Shown: positions 5,298-6,552 of the stretch, piece by piece
Layout: each line of letters starts with the position of its first letter
Position numbering within the stretch: the first letter of the stretch is position 1
Origin: Acidobacteriota bacterium
GTDB taxonomy: Bacteria > Acidobacteriota > Terriglobia > Bryobacterales > Bryobacteraceae
DNA: 6,552 nucleotides
Reading direction: 5' to 3'
NCBI GenBank assembly: GCA_947505565.1
Contig: CANNLB010000162.1
Span: 1-6,552, forward strand
Translations under genes and position numbers: made by a program
The notes under the pieces: model-generated
What the model was told of the DNA's origin: nothing
The model's input: the letters and a program-made list of their open reading frames with translations, nothing else
The model's database searches: none

Positions 5298-6491
5298 CTA
5301 GCGGCGTTCCGCCGCCCGCCGCAGCGCTTTCCGGTGAGGTACCGCGATCGCTCCTGTCACGTGCTCCCGCTCGGCCACCGAGCGGATCACGGTGGCCCCC
5401 AGGCTCACGCGCGCGCCCGCGCCCACGACGAGATCATTCGAAATGGTGGCCCCAGGACCGATCCACGCACCGTCCCCGACCGTGACGTTGCCATTGATCA
5501 CCGCGCCATGTCCGATGAAAGCGCAGGCACCGATGGTGACATGGTGAGATACGAAGGCTTGGTTTCCAATGCGGGCTTGCGGACCAATGCGCGTTGCCGT
5601 GTGGAACACGCCGCGCGCCACCACCGCGTTGGCCATCACCAAGGCCCCTTCGCCGATGGACACCGTTCCGGCGTGAATCATCTCGACGAGCTCGCCGCCC
5701 ACCCGTGTGGTCTGAAAACCGCGGGCGCCAATGACCGCGCCAGCCTCGATCACGGCACCCGCCGCAATTACCGAACCTTCAAGAATAGCGGCATTTGGCC
5801 CAATCGTGGCGCCCGGACCAATCCGCACATCGGATGCGGCTACGAACGCCTGAGGATGAACGTCGGCCCCCACGTTCACCTCCGTGGCAAAGGGATCGCC
5901 GTAGAAGCAAGTGTTTGCAGCGAGGTAATTGTGCAGCTTTGTAAAATCGAGGCGCGGGGCATCGCTCGTGGCCAGGCCCAAATGCCCAGGTACCCGCTGG
6001 GCCAGTTCGGGGGTTGTGAGCACGGCCCCAATCCGTTCCTGCTCCAGGAGAGCCGGAAGGTAGCGGGCATCTTCGAGAAACACGAGCATGCCGGGCCGGG
6101 TATCGGTTACAAAACCGAGCTCTGCCAGCGGGGCGTTGCGCAGGACGGTGAACGGCACAAACAGGGCGGCGCGGTGGAGATCGAACGTTGCTTTCCCATT
6201 TTCGGTGACTTCAATGGAGATCCGTTCCACCAACGGCTCCGCTGTGGTGTCCATCCAGAAGTGTCCTTCCTGAACCAGTGTTAGCTCCACTTCGTAGCGG
6301 CCGGGGTGCGCGGGCGCAACAATCGTCATCCCCTGCCGATGCACCGCGCCGGGCGCAACGCATTGCGTCAGCCGCGTGCGATCACCTTCGAACTCTCCCC
6401 CGCGCCAATGGGAGGCAAACAACACCGGGTACGGTGGACCGCTCCAAAGGCGTTCGCGCGAATGGTTTTCGAGCGTTACCGTGATCGTCAT
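5298..6491 (-). CDS. LpxD-like acyltransferase with left-handed beta-helix and extra N-terminal beta-sandwich
   Basis: Three parts are visible in this 397-residue protein. Residues 1-90 form a predicted beta-sandwich (TITVTLENHS, FASHW, VAPGAVHRQG, APAHPGRYEVELTLVQEGHFW), a type I recall from polysaccharide-locus proteins. Residues about 115-165 (LAELGFVTDTRPGMLVFLED, IGAVLTTPEL) resemble the LpxD N-terminal domain. Residues about 205-375 are hexapeptide repeats (for example IGPGATIGPNA, IGNQAF, VTVGDGAWIGPGATI) forming a left-handed beta-helix, interrupted by a loop (GARGFQTTRVGGEL). SHHVTIG (His316, His317) is the likely catalytic histidine region. LpxD adds a 3-hydroxyacyl chain from ACP to UDP-glucosamine in lipid A synthesis. 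The extra domain and likely locus suggest instead sugar acylation in a surface polysaccharide (inference). The start at 6491 is preferred over an ATG at 6509 because it overlaps the upstream stop as ATGA. Confidence 0.8.
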   Translation of the reverse strand: MTITVTLENHSRERLWSGPPYPVLFASHWRGGEFEGDRTRLTQCVAPGAVHRQGMTIVAPAHPGRYEVELTLVQEGHFWMDTTAEPLVERISIEVTENGKATFDLHRAALFVPFTVLRNAPLAELGFVTDTRPGMLVFLEDARYLPALLEQERIGAVLTTPELAQRVPGHLGLATSDAPRLDFTKLHNYLAANTCFYGDPFATEVNVGADVHPQAFVAASDVRIGPGATIGPNAAILEGSVIAAGAVIEAGAVIGARGFQTTRVGGELVEMIHAGTVSIGEGALVMANAVVARGVFHTATRIGPQARIGNQAFVSHHVTIGACAFIGHGAVINGNVTVGDGAWIGPGATISNDLVVGAGARVSLGATVIRSVAEREHVTGAIAVPHRKALRRAAERR

Positions 6492-6552
6492 TGACTCACG
6501 GCAAGCCATCGATAGCGGGGGCCGATGCGCGCGTAGGCGTAATAACCCGGTC
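6488..6552 (-). CDS. Unidentified protein, C-terminal fragment
   Basis: On the minus strand a frame open to the window edge encodes PGYYAYARIGPRYRWLAVSQ and stops at TGA 6490-6488. The stop shares the ATGA with the start of the next gene, which argues that this is a genuine gene end in a translationally coupled operon rather than a chance open frame. The aromatic and Arg-rich tail does not identify a family. From its position it could be a glycosyltransferase, methyltransferase or similar enzyme of the same surface-polysaccharide unit, but this is only context. The alternative is that the downstream gene starts at 6509 or further upstream and this frame is not translated. Confidence 0.5.
   Translation of the reverse strand, partial: PGYYAYARIGPRYRWLAVSQ

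Noticed and set aside
5334..6284. Long plus-strand open frame of 316 codons
   Set aside because: It lies wholly antisense to the acyltransferase gene, has no ribosome binding site, and its Arg/His/Gly-rich product has no family features. It is a by-product of GC-rich hexapeptide-repeat coding.

Overview
The window is about 60% GC by eye, densely packed and bacterial. Gene style and content suggest an Acidobacteriota member, perhaps of the Bryobacterales/Solibacterales type: mycobacterial-type AhpC/AhpD, a small secreted HExxH protein, a DUF937 gene next to an M48 peptidase gene, and a beta-sandwich/left-handed beta-helix fusion. This placement rests on gene style and memory of similar proteins, not on a marker gene. 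No rRNA, tRNA, CRISPR array, transposase or phage gene was seen.

Layout. (1) 1-727, plus strand: the last 42 codons of ahpC (peroxiredoxin), a strong intrinsic terminator in the gap, then a complete ahpD. Together they form a peroxide-detoxifying pair. (2) 800-1471, plus strand: a predicted exported protein with a zinc-peptidase-like HELYH motif. It ends 1 bp before a convergent gene. (3) 3297 down to 1473, minus strand: a compact three-gene operon of a DUF937 protein, an M48-type metallopeptidase and a GNAT-like protein with a signal peptide. The M48 gene is broken. Recognisable M48 sequence runs through all three minus-strand frames, interrupted by an N-terminal frame change, an in-frame TGA and a 1-nt frameshift in a G run. 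(4) 3298-3755: about 460 bp between divergent genes, with no convincing gene but several short direct and inverted repeats. (5) 3756-5291, plus strand: a complete ANL-superfamily acyl-CoA ligase that most resembles oxalate-CoA ligases (Pcs60/AAE3 type). (6) 6552 down to 5298, minus strand: the last codons of an unidentified gene, overlapping by ATGA an LpxD-like acyltransferase that carries an extra N-terminal beta-sandwich domain. This looks like the edge of a polysaccharide or glycolipid locus.

The regions look functionally independent. ahpC/ahpD is one redox unit; the DUF937-M48-GNAT cluster was one translationally coupled transcription unit before decay; the ligase stands alone; the right-hand genes belong to a unit that continues beyond the window. 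No clearly new multi-gene system was found. The most unusual items are the triply disrupted M48 gene inside an otherwise intact operon, the apparently exported GNAT-like protein, the secreted HExxH protein with its displaced third histidine, and the beta-sandwich/LpxD fusion.
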